A stretch of DNA of 35,355 nucleotides from Paracoccaceae bacterium (GTDB lineage Bacteria > Pseudomonadota > Alphaproteobacteria > Rhodobacterales > Rhodobacteraceae): contig JASJAR010000034.1 of the NCBI GenBank assembly GCA_030066905.1, positions 1 to 35,355 on the forward strand. Reading direction: 5' to 3'. The translations under genes and the position numbers were made by a program. The notes under the pieces are model-generated. The model was not told the DNA's origin and searched no databases. It saw only the letters and a program-made list of their open reading frames with translations. Positions 24,446 through 32,833 of the stretch are shown here, in pieces; position 1 is the first letter of the stretch, and each line of letters opens with the position of its first letter.

Positions 24446-25236
24446 TTCACGATCTTGCCGCTCGCTACCACCTGGCCCTGGGTCAGGATCAGGGCGGTTA
24501 GCAGGGCCGTGCCGACCAGCACCAGCGTCGACGCGGCCGCGATCGACGGTTCGACCTGGAAGGACAGGGTGGAAAAGATCTGCAACGGCAGCGTGTTCTG
24601 GAAGGTGGCCAGAAAGAAGGTGACGATGAACTCATCGAAGGACGCGATGAAGGCAAAAATCGCTCCCCCCAGCACCCCGGGCCGGATGGCGGGGAAGATC
24701 ACATGGCGAAAGACGTTCCAATCGTTCGCGCCGAGGCTGCGGGCGGCCTCTTCCTGCATCCGGTCCACCGATTGCAGGCTCGCCCCGACAGTGACCACAA
24801 CGTAAGGCACCGCGATGGTCAGATGCCCCAGAACGATGGCGAGGAGTGTGTCCTCGAGACCCATCGACAAAGCGACATGGAGCATCCCGAGCGCCAGGAC
24901 AAGATGCGGCAGGACCATCGGCGCGATAAGAAGGGCGTAAAGCCCGTTGCGCCCGAAGCCGGGGCCCCGGTCGAGCCCCAAAGCGGCCATAGTGCCGATA
25001 ACCAGAGCTCCGGGGGCCACGATGCCGGCGACCAGAAGGCTTCGCAGACCGGCCTCGCGCCAGGGCTCGGACTGAAAGATATAGCCGTACCAGCGCGTCC
25101 CGAAGCTCTCGGGCGGGAACCGGAGATGGGCCTCGGCGGTGAAGGACTGGACGATGAGGATGAAGAGCGGTGCCGTCAGAAAGACGAGGATGAAGAGCGT
25201 GGCGATGAGCGTGAGGGAGGGGAGCTTCATCGTCAT
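24442..25236 (-). CDS. ABC transporter permease, PotC type
   Basis: The 264-residue inner-membrane protein starts MTMKLPSLTLIATLFILVFL, with the first hydrophobic segment immediately after the start. Several further membrane spans follow. The cytoplasmic EAA-type loop reads EEAARSLGAND and continues to HVIFPAIRPG, typical of PotC-like permeases. ATG 25236 overlaps the PotB-type stop as ATGA; the longer open frame upstream is a shadow of the PotB gene. It pairs with the PotB-type protein to form the channel. Confidence 0.9.
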   Translation of the reverse strand: MTMKLPSLTLIATLFILVFLTAPLFILIVQSFTAEAHLRFPPESFGTRWYGYIFQSEPWREAGLRSLLVAGIVAPGALVIGTMAALGLDRGPGFGRNGLYALLIAPMVLPHLVLALGMLHVALSMGLEDTLLAIVLGHLTIAVPYVVVTVGASLQSVDRMQEEAARSLGANDWNVFRHVIFPAIRPGVLGGAIFAFIASFDEFIVTFFLATFQNTLPLQIFSTLSFQVEPSIAAASTLVLVGTALLTALILTQGQVVASGKIVK

Positions 25237-26081
25237 CCCCGCCGCCGCTGGAGCGACATCGTTGCCATCAGGATAAGGCCGATGGCCAGCAGCAGAAGCA
25301 CCGAGACGGCCGAAGCCAGCGGCCAGTTGTATTGGTTGCGGGCAAGGTCGGTAATGAGCATCGGCGTGGTCACGACGAAGGACCCGCCCATGATCGCCGG
25401 CGTCAGGTAGAGCCCCATCGACAGGATGAAGACGAGGCTGCATCCGGCAATGAGCCCGGAGCGGCTCAGGGGAAACGTCACCCGCCAGAACACCGCCGAC
25501 GGCGAGGCGCCGAGGCTCGCGGCACTCTCCTCGATGCGCCGGTCGATGGAGACGAGGGCAGCGTAGATCGGCAGGGCGGCAAACGTGAGGTAGACATGGA
25601 GCGTCGCCAACGCGACCCCGAAATTGTTGTACATCAGCGGCAGCGGCCGGGAGATCAGCCCCGTGGCCATCAAGGTCTCGTTGATGAACCCCGTCCGCCC
25701 CAGCACCAAAAGCCAGGCGACGTTGCGCACGATGACACTGGTGAGGAGCGGGGCGACGATGAGGGCGAGGATCACCGTGCGCAGCACCGGGCCCGACCGC
25801 CGCATCTGCAGTGCGACGGGGTAGCCCATCACCGCCGCGCCAATCGTCACCATCGCGGCAAGCTCCACGGTGCGCCAGAGGATCGGCAGGGTCAGCCCGT
25901 CCGTGAGGGCCGCCTCGTAATTCGACAGGTCGAACCCGGGCGTCACAACGCCGGCGTCGAACTCAGCCAGGCTCAGCCCGAAGATCAGGCCCAGCGGGAC
26001 CACGAATGTCGCGGCGTAGACCGCCGCGACGGGAAGAAGCAGAAGCCATGCCTTCCAAGACCCGTCTTCGGACCCCAGCAA
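25233..26081 (-). CDS. ABC transporter permease, PotB type, TTG start
   Basis: The 282-residue protein has a hydrophobic first segment (AWLLLLPVAAVYAATFVVPL) and about six spans. The EAA-type loop is EESAASLGASPSAVF and is followed by FPLSRSG. The start is TTG 26081: an in-frame TAG lies two codons upstream, and no ATG or GTG occurs before the first membrane span, so TTG initiation is well supported. A GGAG lies about 10 bases upstream, inside the end of the binding-protein remnant. It is coupled to the PotC gene by an ATGA overlap. Confidence 0.88.
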   Translation of the reverse strand: MLGSEDGSWKAWLLLLPVAAVYAATFVVPLGLIFGLSLAEFDAGVVTPGFDLSNYEAALTDGLTLPILWRTVELAAMVTIGAAVMGYPVALQMRRSGPVLRTVILALIVAPLLTSVIVRNVAWLLVLGRTGFINETLMATGLISRPLPLMYNNFGVALATLHVYLTFAALPIYAALVSIDRRIEESAASLGASPSAVFWRVTFPLSRSGLIAGCSLVFILSMGLYLTPAIMGGSFVVTTPMLITDLARNQYNWPLASAVSVLLLLAIGLILMATMSLQRRRG

Positions 26082-26097
26082 GCCCTAGGCTCCTGCC

Positions 26098-26832
26098 TCA
26101 AGCGCCACCTCTGGCGGCTTTCCACTGGTTCCAGCGGCGCGACCAATCTTCGGAATTGTCGGCGATCTCCTCGAAATTCTCCGGCACCACCTTGGCGATA
26201 TTTTCCGGCGTCCCGACGACGATCCGGCGCCGCACGTCGTCATTGGGATAAACGACGTTCTTGTTGGGGCTGCCATAGGAGAGGTTGACCGCCAGCGCCA
26301 ATTGCCGCTCTTCGTTCATCACGTAGTCGATAAACTCCATCGCCAGGTCCGGATTGGCCGCGTTGCGCGGTACGGTATAGGCGTTCCAGCGCGCGAAGAA
26401 CCCTTCTTCGGGCACGACGAAGTCGAGCGGCACGCCCCGGTCGATGAGCTTGAACACCCGGCCGTTCCACAATGGCGAAATCCCGACCTCGCCGCTGCGG
26501 AAAAGCTGCTCGGCCTGGGCGACGGTCGACCAGAGCGAGATGAGGTTCGGCCGCAAAGCGGTGAGATGTTCGAACGTCACATCGTCGACCGGAGTGGGGT
26601 CGCGGCCGAAGGCGAGGTTGGCCATCTGCATCGCCTGATCGGCCAGGGCGTCGTTGATCGCGGCAATGCCGCGCATCTCGGGCTTCCACATGTCGCGCCA
26701 GGCCGTGGGCGGGGTGTCGAGCATCTCGGTGTTATAGGCCAGCCCCTAGCTCCACAGGCCGAGCTTGGGGCCGAATTCGGTGACGAACCCGTCATGGAAG
26801 TTCTCCGCTTCGGTGAGGGTGCCCTGATCCGG
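26098..26832 (-). pseudogene. Spermidine/putrescine-type binding protein, 5'-truncated with internal TAG
   Basis: The longest open part (26098-26724) encodes 208 residues of the C-terminal half of a PotD-like solute-binding protein: TPPTAWRDMWKPEMRG, GEVGISPLWNGRVFKL, NAYTVPRNAANPDLAMEFIDYVM. The same frame continues upstream, with homologous sequence reading KLGLWS, then TAG (26746-26748), then GLAYNTEML, so a conserved Trp or Gln codon has become a stop. The N-terminal lobe and signal peptide are missing; at about 26821-26835 the sequence changes to an AlkB-like remnant. The importer genes downstream remain intact, so the transporter has probably lost its own binding protein. Confidence 0.85.
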
Positions 26833-27115
26833 AACGGCTTGAAAATGACCTTCAGAGGTCAACCGTTCCGCCAGGTGCCGAAATAGGTCGGGCAGTGGCC
26901 CAAGATAGTCTTCCCGCCGGGCCTGTCGCGCTTTTTAGTCGTAGCGATACCCGTAATGCCGGACGCGCCGTTTCAGATCGTTGCGCCAGGGGGGCTGCGT
27001 CGATCTCACAGAAGAGCCTTTCGGCCTCATTCCCCTGGATGTAGCTCTCCAGATAGGTCAGCCCGTCCGGCCGCTCATCCGAAAAAAACGAAATCTGCGA
27101 AGGCGGTGTGGCCAT
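26833..27115 (-). pseudogene. AlkB-like 2OG-Fe(II) oxygenase, N-terminal remnant with frameshift and stop
   Basis: From ATG 27115 the frame reads like the start of an AlkB-family dioxygenase: FSDERPDGLTYLESYI, then CEIDAAP. Within a run of six Cs (G-run 26989-26994 on the plus strand) the frame shifts by one base. In the new frame the family-typical segment WRNDLKRRVRHYGYRYD follows, then TAA (26935-26937) where the family has Tyr, then KARQARREDYLGPLPD and FRHLAERL. The catalytic HxD...H core is absent, because homology ends near 26833 at PDQ and joins the binding-protein remnant. This is a dead gene fragment. Confidence 0.8.
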
Positions 27116-27680
27116 GGGCTGCGGATGCCTCATTGGCCGTTTTCCGGTGGGTACATCGTGGGTGATCCTTGGGGGCGAAATTGCATTCTGCCGTAGCCGG
27201 AACATCTGCTTGCAGCGTTGCCTCGTCCATATTCAAAACACCGTCGTGAAACGGCTTCTCCACGGTTGAGATCGTGATCAGGCTACCGGCTCTGAGGTGG
27301 TTCAGGGGGTCTCGAGAAACCGCGCCACGTGGGCATGATTCGGACTTTGCCCTATGCGGCGACCAGACAAGGCTCCCATTGGAAGCTCAAAGACAACCGC
27401 GGTAACCTACCAGCGCCCGGTGTCGTCCGTCAGCTGCGTAGCGTCGCCACCGTCTTTTGCTGTTCATTCAGGAACCAAGAGCTTTCCAGTCTTGTCATTT
27501 GCGCTGTACCTCAGATCCTCCTCGGCCCCTTAGGCGGCCGCCAAGATCGACGTGGCGGCGACGCGCGGCTTTGGGCACACAGTCAAGACGACGTGCCGAT
27601 TGACCTTGCCTGCGAACGAGCCGCATCGCTCGTGAACCTCGACTTGGTTTGACTGCTGAGCGGCGGCGCGGAGACGGCCC
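27116..27680. other. 565-base stretch without recognisable genes
   Basis: This stretch lies between the AlkB remnant and the alpha/beta hydrolase gene. It has only short open frames on both strands (the longest about 107 codons at 27329-27652, plus) with no recognisable family features or convincing ribosome binding sites. It looks like decayed sequence next to the two pseudogenes. I see no tRNA, transposase or terminal repeats. Confidence 0.5.
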
Positions 27681-28523
27681 CTAAGCGCTGCCCATTCGGG
27701 CCAATGCATCGACGAAGAAGGGTTGGAAGCCTTCGGGGTGCTCGCTCATCGGGAAATGGCCAAGCTCGTCCATCACCGCCAGTGTGGCGCCCGGGATCTG
27801 GTCGGCCGTGCGCTTGGCGTCCTCGGGCGTACAGGTAAGATCGTAAGCGCCGACGAGGAAGTGGACCGGGGTCTCGGCCGTATCGATCTGACCCAGACGG
27901 CCGATGAGGCTTTCGTCGCGGGTATAAAAGCCCAGATCCCCGCGGAAGACCCCCGGACCGCTCATCATGAACATCCAAAGCGTGTTCCAGCGCTCGGCCT
28001 CGGGAGCATAAGGCGAGATGTTGGCCGAGACGAGGGCTGCGCCCATTTCGCCGCCATGGGCATCGGGGCGGTGGAACCAGTCGATATCGTACCAAGCGGG
28101 CTGGAAGTCGCTGGCCTCGATGGCGATGAAGCCCGAGAACGCCTCGGCATGGAGGGCAGCGAGTTGGAGCGCGATCCGCCCGCCCATGGAACAGCCTGCA
28201 AGGATCGGGCGGTGGAGCTCGAGCCCCTCGACGACCGCCAGAACCGTCTCGATGTAGACCTCGGTCGTCAGAAGGTATTCTTCGGTCTGAAACCCCTCGG
28301 GCGGCAGGGATTTGCCGTGCCACGGCATGTCGAAGGCGATGAGGCGGTGGGCGGCGGTGATCTCGGCGTCGTTCATCAGGTGCCGCCATTGGCGGGTATC
28401 GGCCCCGGCGGTGTGAAGGCAGAGGACAGGCCGCCCTTCGCCGGCCTCCTCAAAATAGATCCGGCGCGGGCTGCCGCCGACATCGACCGTTACATAGCGC
28501 CCCGTGATCGGCTCGATGCTCAT
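27681..28523 (-). CDS. Alpha/beta hydrolase
   Basis: The 280-residue hydrolase has the oxyanion segment CLHTAGAD (35-42), nucleophile elbow GCSMGG (Ser112), acid in VGAYDLT (Asp228) and base in ELGHFPM (His256). The layout fits the group that includes C-C bond hydrolases and lactone or ester hydrolases of aromatic catabolism. ATG 28523 overlaps the stop of the small SCP2-like gene as ATGA. It is the last gene of a minus-strand unit starting with the HpaB-like monooxygenase and may hydrolyse an ester of the aromatic substrate or a ring-cleavage product. Enol-lactone hydrolysis is also possible given the cycloisomerase gene at 33788. Confidence 0.88.
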   Translation of the reverse strand: MSIEPITGRYVTVDVGGSPRRIYFEEAGEGRPVLCLHTAGADTRQWRHLMNDAEITAAHRLIAFDMPWHGKSLPPEGFQTEEYLLTTEVYIETVLAVVEGLELHRPILAGCSMGGRIALQLAALHAEAFSGFIAIEASDFQPAWYDIDWFHRPDAHGGEMGAALVSANISPYAPEAERWNTLWMFMMSGPGVFRGDLGFYTRDESLIGRLGQIDTAETPVHFLVGAYDLTCTPEDAKRTADQIPGATLAVMDELGHFPMSEHPEGFQPFFVDALARMGSA

Positions 28524-28897
28524 GCGCCTCTGCTTCCCTGTCGGGCCAGAGCCATGAATTCCTTGAAGAACCGCAGGTTTTTGACAAGTGCGAGGATATC
28601 GCCGTCGATCCGGCCGCGGCCCATCTTCACGATGCCGAAGATGTCGTGAAACCCCGGCGCGGGGCGCGCCTGCCAGAACTCCCAGAGCGCCTCGGCATCG
28701 GTGACGAAGGCGAAACGGTAGGGCGTCTTGCGGCTCGGGCCCTCGGCGATGCCCAGAAGCTTGCCTTTCTCGAAGGTCAGGTAGAACTCGTCGCCGTCGA
28801 TGCGCAGAAGCACCGTCTCCGAAAAGAGCCGCCCGAGCCGCAGAAGATGAGGCGTGCCGTTATGGACGGCCTGCATGGATTGAAGCGTGGAGAGCAT
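28520..28897 (-). CDS. Small SCP2-like protein of unknown function
   Basis: The 125-residue protein resembles single-domain SCP2 (sterol carrier protein 2) proteins: alternating strands such as LLRIDGDEFYLTFEKGKLLGI, followed by a C-terminal helix including DILALVKNLRFFKEFMAL. The match is by eye and moderate. It has no signal peptide and no catalytic motif. It lies between the HpaB-like gene and the alpha/beta hydrolase and is coupled to the latter by an ATGA overlap, so it probably serves the same pathway, perhaps binding a hydrophobic substrate. No strong ribosome binding site is seen before ATG 28897. Confidence 0.72.
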   Translation of the reverse strand: MLSTLQSMQAVHNGTPHLLRLGRLFSETVLLRIDGDEFYLTFEKGKLLGIAEGPSRKTPYRFAFVTDAEALWEFWQARPAPGFHDIFGIVKMGRGRIDGDILALVKNLRFFKEFMALARQGSRGA

Positions 28898-28961
28898 GGG
28901 CGAAAGCAGGGGGTCGGACGTAGAAGACCCCGGGCGGCGACGCGGCCGCCCGGGGAGCGGC

Positions 28962-30512
28962 TCACATCGCGGCGACCTTCTTCAGGACATTGACATCGTC
29001 CGGATTGACGAGGTCCGAGGCCGTCCAGCCGTTGAGGTCGTATTCGCTCATGCACTCCTCGGCGAAGGCTTTCATCGCATCGAGTTGGCCTGTGGCCTGG
29101 GCAGTCAGGAGCGTCTCGATGCGGATGTTCTCATAGTTGCCCGCATAGTTCGTCTCATAAAGCTCATGCCGCCCGCCGAATTCCGACCCGATCGCGTCCC
29201 AAAGAAGCTTCAGAAGCTTCACCCGGTCGATGGCCGCATACCCGTTCGAGCCCCGCACGAAGCGGTCGAGATAGGGGCGCACGGCGGGGCTGTCGAAATC
29301 GAGCGCCGAGCCCGGCAGATAGATGAGCCCCGAGGCGACGTGACGCTCGATCAACTCCTTGATCCGGCCATAGGCCATTGGCGCGAAGACCCGGTAGGAG
29401 AGCCCCGAGAAGATATTGGGCAGGTTGTAGCCGTCCGTCCCGTCCCACGGGATCGGGTTGTGGACCATCCCATCGGTGATGCCCTTAAAGAGGTTCGTCC
29501 ATGCGATGACCTCCCCGACGGCGGTTTGCACGCCGCGGAAGTCCTTCGCCCCCGTCGCCTCGACGGCCTTGGCAAAGAGCCCGGAGATGAATTCGAGTTT
29601 CACCGCAAGCCGGGTGCAGCCGTGAAGCGTGAAGCGTGGGATGAAGCCTGAGGCGGGGAAGAAGGCGTTGATCTTCTCCACATCGCCGTAGATGAAGACA
29701 TTCTCCCAAGGCACGAGCACCTTGTCGAAAACGAGGATCGAGTCGTTCTCGTCAAGCCGCGACGACAGCGGATAATCGAAGGGCGTGCCGGTGACGGCGG
29801 CGTTCAGCTCATAAGACGTCCGCGAGATCAGCTTCACGCCTTCGACATCCATCGGCACCGTGAAAAGCACCGCAAAGGCCTTGTCTTTGATCGGGATGCC
29901 GTAATGGGCGATGAAGTTGTAATGCGTGAGCGCTGAGCCCGTGGCTACAACCTTCGCGCCCGAGATCACGAGCCCCGCATCGGTTTCCTTTTCGACATGA
30001 ATGAAGACGTCGCGCACATCCTCGATGGCCTTGTCGCGGTCGATGGGCGGGTTGACGATTGCGTGGTTCCAGTAGTCGAGCCGCTCCTGGGTCTTGTTGT
30101 ACCAGGACTTCGCGTTCTCGGCGTATTCACCGTAAAACCCCGCATTGGCACCAAGTGTGCCGAGGAAAGAGGCCTTGTAGTCGGGCGAGCGGCCCATCCA
30201 GCCGAAGGAGACCTTCTGCAATTCCGCAATCGCGTCGCGGGATTTTACGAGGTCCTCGGTCGTCTTCGAGCCGAGAAAGAACGGGTGGGTGGTGCCGTTC
30301 GAGCCGTTGTCGCAAGCCACACCGATCCGGTCGGCGTTTTCGTGGAACTTGTCGTACCAGCGCGCGACCATGCGCGTGGAATTCCGAAATGCCGGATGCG
30401 TGGTGACGTCCTTGACGCGCTCGCCGTGGATGTAAATCTCGCGGCTGTCTTTGAGGCTGTCGAGATATTCCGAGCCGGTATACGGACCGCTCACCGGTCT
30501 GCTTCCGTCCAT
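28962..30512 (-). CDS. FADH2-dependent aromatic monooxygenase, HpaB / 4-hydroxyphenylacetate 3-monooxygenase family
   Basis: The 516-residue oxygenase component has family blocks [41 protein letters not shown] and [17 protein letters not shown], and is full length for the HpaB/TftD/TcpA group. These enzymes hydroxylate phenols, or dehalogenate chlorophenols, with FADH2 supplied by a separate reductase. A reductase of the HpaC type is encoded at 32155. ATG 30512 follows GGGAGGAA. The gene is divergent from the iclR gene across a 208-base region with repeated CCGAATT-like boxes. Substrate candidates are monohydroxylated or dihydroxylated aromatics; sequence alone does not choose. Confidence 0.92.
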   Translation of the reverse strand: MDGSRPVSGPYTGSEYLDSLKDSREIYIHGERVKDVTTHPAFRNSTRMVARWYDKFHENADRIGVACDNGSNGTTHPFFLGSKTTEDLVKSRDAIAELQKVSFGWMGRSPDYKASFLGTLGANAGFYGEYAENAKSWYNKTQERLDYWNHAIVNPPIDRDKAIEDVRDVFIHVEKETDAGLVISGAKVVATGSALTHYNFIAHYGIPIKDKAFAVLFTVPMDVEGVKLISRTSYELNAAVTGTPFDYPLSSRLDENDSILVFDKVLVPWENVFIYGDVEKINAFFPASGFIPRFTLHGCTRLAVKLEFISGLFAKAVEATGAKDFRGVQTAVGEVIAWTNLFKGITDGMVHNPIPWDGTDGYNLPNIFSGLSYRVFAPMAYGRIKELIERHVASGLIYLPGSALDFDSPAVRPYLDRFVRGSNGYAAIDRVKLLKLLWDAIGSEFGGRHELYETNYAGNYENIRIETLLTAQATGQLDAMKAFAEECMSEYDLNGWTASDLVNPDDVNVLKKVAAM

Positions 30513-30575
30513 GATGTTCCTCCCGTCCTGCGGCGGTCTCAGCCGCTTCGATGTGGTTCACCTTTTTGGTGATGG

Positions 30576-30673
30576 CCGAATTCTGCGCGGCTTTCCGAAT
30601 TTCCGAAAGGTATCGACCCATACCGTGACCCGAATTCGATATTACCGAATGCTCAGCATGCCATTGCATTCGG
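30576..30673. promoter_or_regulatory. Array of CCGAATT-like boxes in the divergent hpaB-like/iclR promoter region
   Basis: CCGAATT occurs at 30576-30582, 30595-30601 and 30630-30636. CCGAA is at 30603-30607, CCGAATG at 30645-30651, and its complement CATTCGG at 30667-30673. The last two form an inverted pair. The clustering within 100 bases, between the monooxygenase and IclR genes, suggests binding sites for the IclR protein. Confidence 0.5.
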
Positions 30674-30720
30674 CTCTGCCGACCGGAGCGTGCGTGCGGG
30701 CAGGAAACGGGAGGCCGTCA

Positions 30721-31527
30721 ATGAAAGCCGCGGCGAGAATCGGCCAGGTTCTGAGCCACTTCACGGTCACCGCGCCGGAGCGCGGGACCGGGGAAATCGC
30801 CAGCCTTCTGGGGCTTGCGAACTCGTCGGCCCATGAGCTTCTGAACGGCCTCGCCGAGACGGGTCTTTTGCAGAAACAGGCGCCCGGGCGGTTTCGGCTG
30901 GGGCCCCTGGTGGCGGGCCTTGCGCAGGTTCTGGCCAATACCGACGGGGTAATCGAAGCCGCCCGCCCGGTGGTCGCCCGCACGGCGGAGGATCACGGCG
31001 AAACCGTGCATGTGGTTACGCTGACCGGACGGCATTTGGCGGCATTGTCGGCCCAGACCGGGAACCGCCCCGTGGGTGTGGCGCGCGGGGTCATCTCGTC
31101 GGAAACCCCGCTCCATGCGGTGGGCGCGGGGAAGCTTCTTCTGGCCCAGATGCCCACCGCCGAGCTTCTGCGGCTGATCGAAACGCTAGAACTCACCGGC
31201 TTCACCGACCGCACCGTGACCGCCCGGTCGCATCTTCGCGACCAATTGTCGATGATCCGCGAAGACGGGTTCGCCGAAGCCGTTGGCGAATGGCACCGCG
31301 ATCTCGCCACCTGCGCCGCGCCGATCCGCTCCCATGCGGGCGTTTGCGTCGCGGCCTTCTCGCTGGCGGTTCCCCTCAGCCGCTACGAGCTGCAACCGCG
31401 CGCCTACCGCGCCATCGCTATCCAGGCCGCCGACCGGATTTCGGCGCGCCTCGGCTGGCAGGATATCGACCGCCGCGCGGGTCAGTTGCCCGGCGGCAAG
31501 TCCGTCTCGTGGGATGACGTCGCATGA
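30721..31527 (+). CDS. IclR-family transcriptional regulator
   Basis: The 268-residue product has an N-terminal winged helix (ARIGQVLSHFTV, then EIASLLGLANSSAHELLNGLAE, and a wing around QAPGRFRLG). An IclR effector domain follows, with VARTAEDHGETVHVVTL, PLHAVGAGKLLLA and AFSLAVPL. ATG 30721 follows GGGAGG at about 6 bases; the longer open frame upstream lies in the promoter region. It is divergent from the HpaB-like gene and coupled to the FAD-synthetase-like gene by an ATGA overlap. IclR proteins often activate or repress aromatic catabolic genes in response to pathway intermediates. Confidence 0.9.
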   Translation: MKAAARIGQVLSHFTVTAPERGTGEIASLLGLANSSAHELLNGLAETGLLQKQAPGRFRLGPLVAGLAQVLANTDGVIEAARPVVARTAEDHGETVHVVTLTGRHLAALSAQTGNRPVGVARGVISSETPLHAVGAGKLLLAQMPTAELLRLIETLELTGFTDRTVTARSHLRDQLSMIREDGFAEAVGEWHRDLATCAAPIRSHAGVCVAAFSLAVPLSRYELQPRAYRAIAIQAADRISARLGWQDIDRRAGQLPGGKSVSWDDVA

Positions 31528-32123
31528 TCGCCGACTGGGAGAGCCATGCCCCGCTTGCCGGCCATGCCGCGCTGCATCCCCATGACACGCTGGCGCTTTC
31601 GGCCTCCATCGTCACGGTGGGAACGTTCGACGGGGTTCATCGCGGCCACCAGGCGCTGCTCGCCGAAATCGTCCGCCATGCGCGGCGAGAGGGGGTGCCC
31701 TCGGTGGTCTACACTTTCGACCCGCCACCGAAGACCGTCTTCGGCGGCACGATGCAACTCACACCCATAGGCGAGAAACTGCGCCGGATTTCGCATTTCG
31801 GGATCGACCATATCGTCGTTGCGCGCTTCGACCGGGCTTATGCCGCCCGTCCGGCCGCGGCGTTTCTCGCAGAACTCGCCCGGCTCAACCCCGCCCAGGT
31901 CTGGGTCGGTGAGGACTTTCGTTTCGGCGCGGGCCGCAGCGGCGACACGGCCCTTCTGGCCCGGCATTTCGACACGCGGGTGATCGACGAGATCGGCTGC
32001 CCGGAAGGCGACCGGATTTCGAGCACCCGCCTCCGCGCCCTCTTCGAGACCGGCCGGAACGCGGAGGCCCGCGCGCTTCATGGCTGGCCTGCCGACGGCG
32101 TTCTGCCCGGCACCGTCGACTGA
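31524..32123 (+). CDS. Stand-alone FAD-synthetase (RibF N-terminal) domain protein
   Basis: The 199-residue protein has the FMN adenylyltransferase domain of RibF: GTFDGVHRGH (33-42), VYTFDPPPK (62-70), VGEDFRFGAGRSGD (128-141) and ISSTRLR (165-171). RibF is normally about 300 residues, with a C-terminal riboflavin kinase domain that is absent here. It would convert FMN and ATP to FAD, but not phosphorylate riboflavin. It is translationally coupled to the iclR gene (ATGA) and precedes the flavin reductase gene. Its placement beside a two-component FADH2-dependent monooxygenase suggests local FAD supply. Whether it is active cannot be seen from sequence, but the nucleotide-binding motifs are intact. 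Confidence 0.88.
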   Translation: MIADWESHAPLAGHAALHPHDTLALSASIVTVGTFDGVHRGHQALLAEIVRHARREGVPSVVYTFDPPPKTVFGGTMQLTPIGEKLRRISHFGIDHIVVARFDRAYAARPAAAFLAELARLNPAQVWVGEDFRFGAGRSGDTALLARHFDTRVIDEIGCPEGDRISSTRLRALFETGRNAEARALHGWPADGVLPGTVD

Positions 32124-32154
32124 CCTCGCCCCGCGACCAACAAGGGAGCCTGAA

Positions 32155-32709
32155 ATGACCGCATCGCCCAAGCCGCAACCGGCCCCGGACCGGATCGACC
32201 CGATCGCCTTCCGCAACGCCTGCGGCGCCTTCGCGACCGGGGTTACCATCGTTACGACCCGCGCCGAGGGGCGCGACCATGGCATGACGGCCAATGCGTT
32301 TATGTCGATTTCGCTCGATCCGCCGCTCATCGCTGTTTCCATCGCCAAGACGGCGAAGATGCTTGCCCTGATCGAGACATCGGGGCGGTTCGCCGTCTCC
32401 GTCCTCGCCGCCGGAACCGAGGAGCTTGCGATGCATTTCGCCGGTCGGCCGAGCGAGGCCCTGTCGGACCCCTTGCGCGACCTAGATGGTCTGCCCGTGG
32501 CCCGCGCCGCGGCGGCGGTTTTCGCCACCGATGTCGCCCAGGCCGTCGAGGCCGGGGACCATGTGATCTTCATCGGCGCGGTCCGCGCACTCGAAACCGC
32601 CCCCGACACCCAGCCGCTCACCTTCCACAAAGGGCGCTTCGGACGGCTTCACGAAGAAACCCCGCCGATGCTCGACCCAAATTGGATGTTTGGAGGCAGT
32701 CACTGGTGA
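32155..32709 (+). CDS. NAD(P)H:flavin oxidoreductase, HpaC type
   Basis: The 184-residue flavin reductase belongs to the split-barrel family. FATGVTIVTT near residues 26-35, GMTANAFMSISLDPPL at about 43-58 and the closing FHKGRFGRL are typical of HpaC/ActVB-like reductases. ATG 32155 follows AAGGGAG at good distance; a longer open frame upstream overlaps the FAD-synthetase gene and is not needed. It most likely supplies reduced flavin to the HpaB-like oxygenase encoded at 28962. Confidence 0.9.
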   Translation: MTASPKPQPAPDRIDPIAFRNACGAFATGVTIVTTRAEGRDHGMTANAFMSISLDPPLIAVSIAKTAKMLALIETSGRFAVSVLAAGTEELAMHFAGRPSEALSDPLRDLDGLPVARAAAAVFATDVAQAVEAGDHVIFIGAVRALETAPDTQPLTFHKGRFGRLHEETPPMLDPNWMFGGSHW

Positions 32710-32718
32710 GCGGGCCGA

Positions 32719-32732
32719 GTATCATACGATAC
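32719..32732. promoter_or_regulatory. Perfect inverted repeat GTATC-ATAC-GATAC upstream of the dioxygenase gene
   Basis: A 14-base element with perfect 5-base arms lies 101 bases upstream of the dioxygenase start, in the only sizeable gap of the plus-strand unit. It is a candidate operator or LysR-type recognition site for a second promoter. The regulator could be the LysR protein encoded at 35015 or the IclR protein; nothing in sequence decides. Confidence 0.4.
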
Positions 32733-32833
32733 CCTGCGGCGCCCCGGGACCGGGTGCTAACCTGGGTTTCATGGCCCGATCTGCGGACCGGGCGCATTCA
32801 AGATGACACACGCTGCTTCATGGGAGGAATGTC

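Noticed and set aside
22937..24805. Open frame of 622 codons on the plus strand
   Set aside because: It is antisense to hyuA, the PotA-type and the PotC-type genes and shows no family features.
26746..26748. In-frame TAG read as recoding (pyrrolysine or readthrough)
   Set aside because: The gene also lacks its N-terminal half and adjoins another pseudogene, and no recoding signal is visible, so a simple nonsense mutation is more likely.
27329..27652. Open frame of 107 codons on the plus strand as a small gene
   Set aside because: It has no recognisable family features and no good ribosome binding site, and lies in a decayed stretch between pseudogenes.
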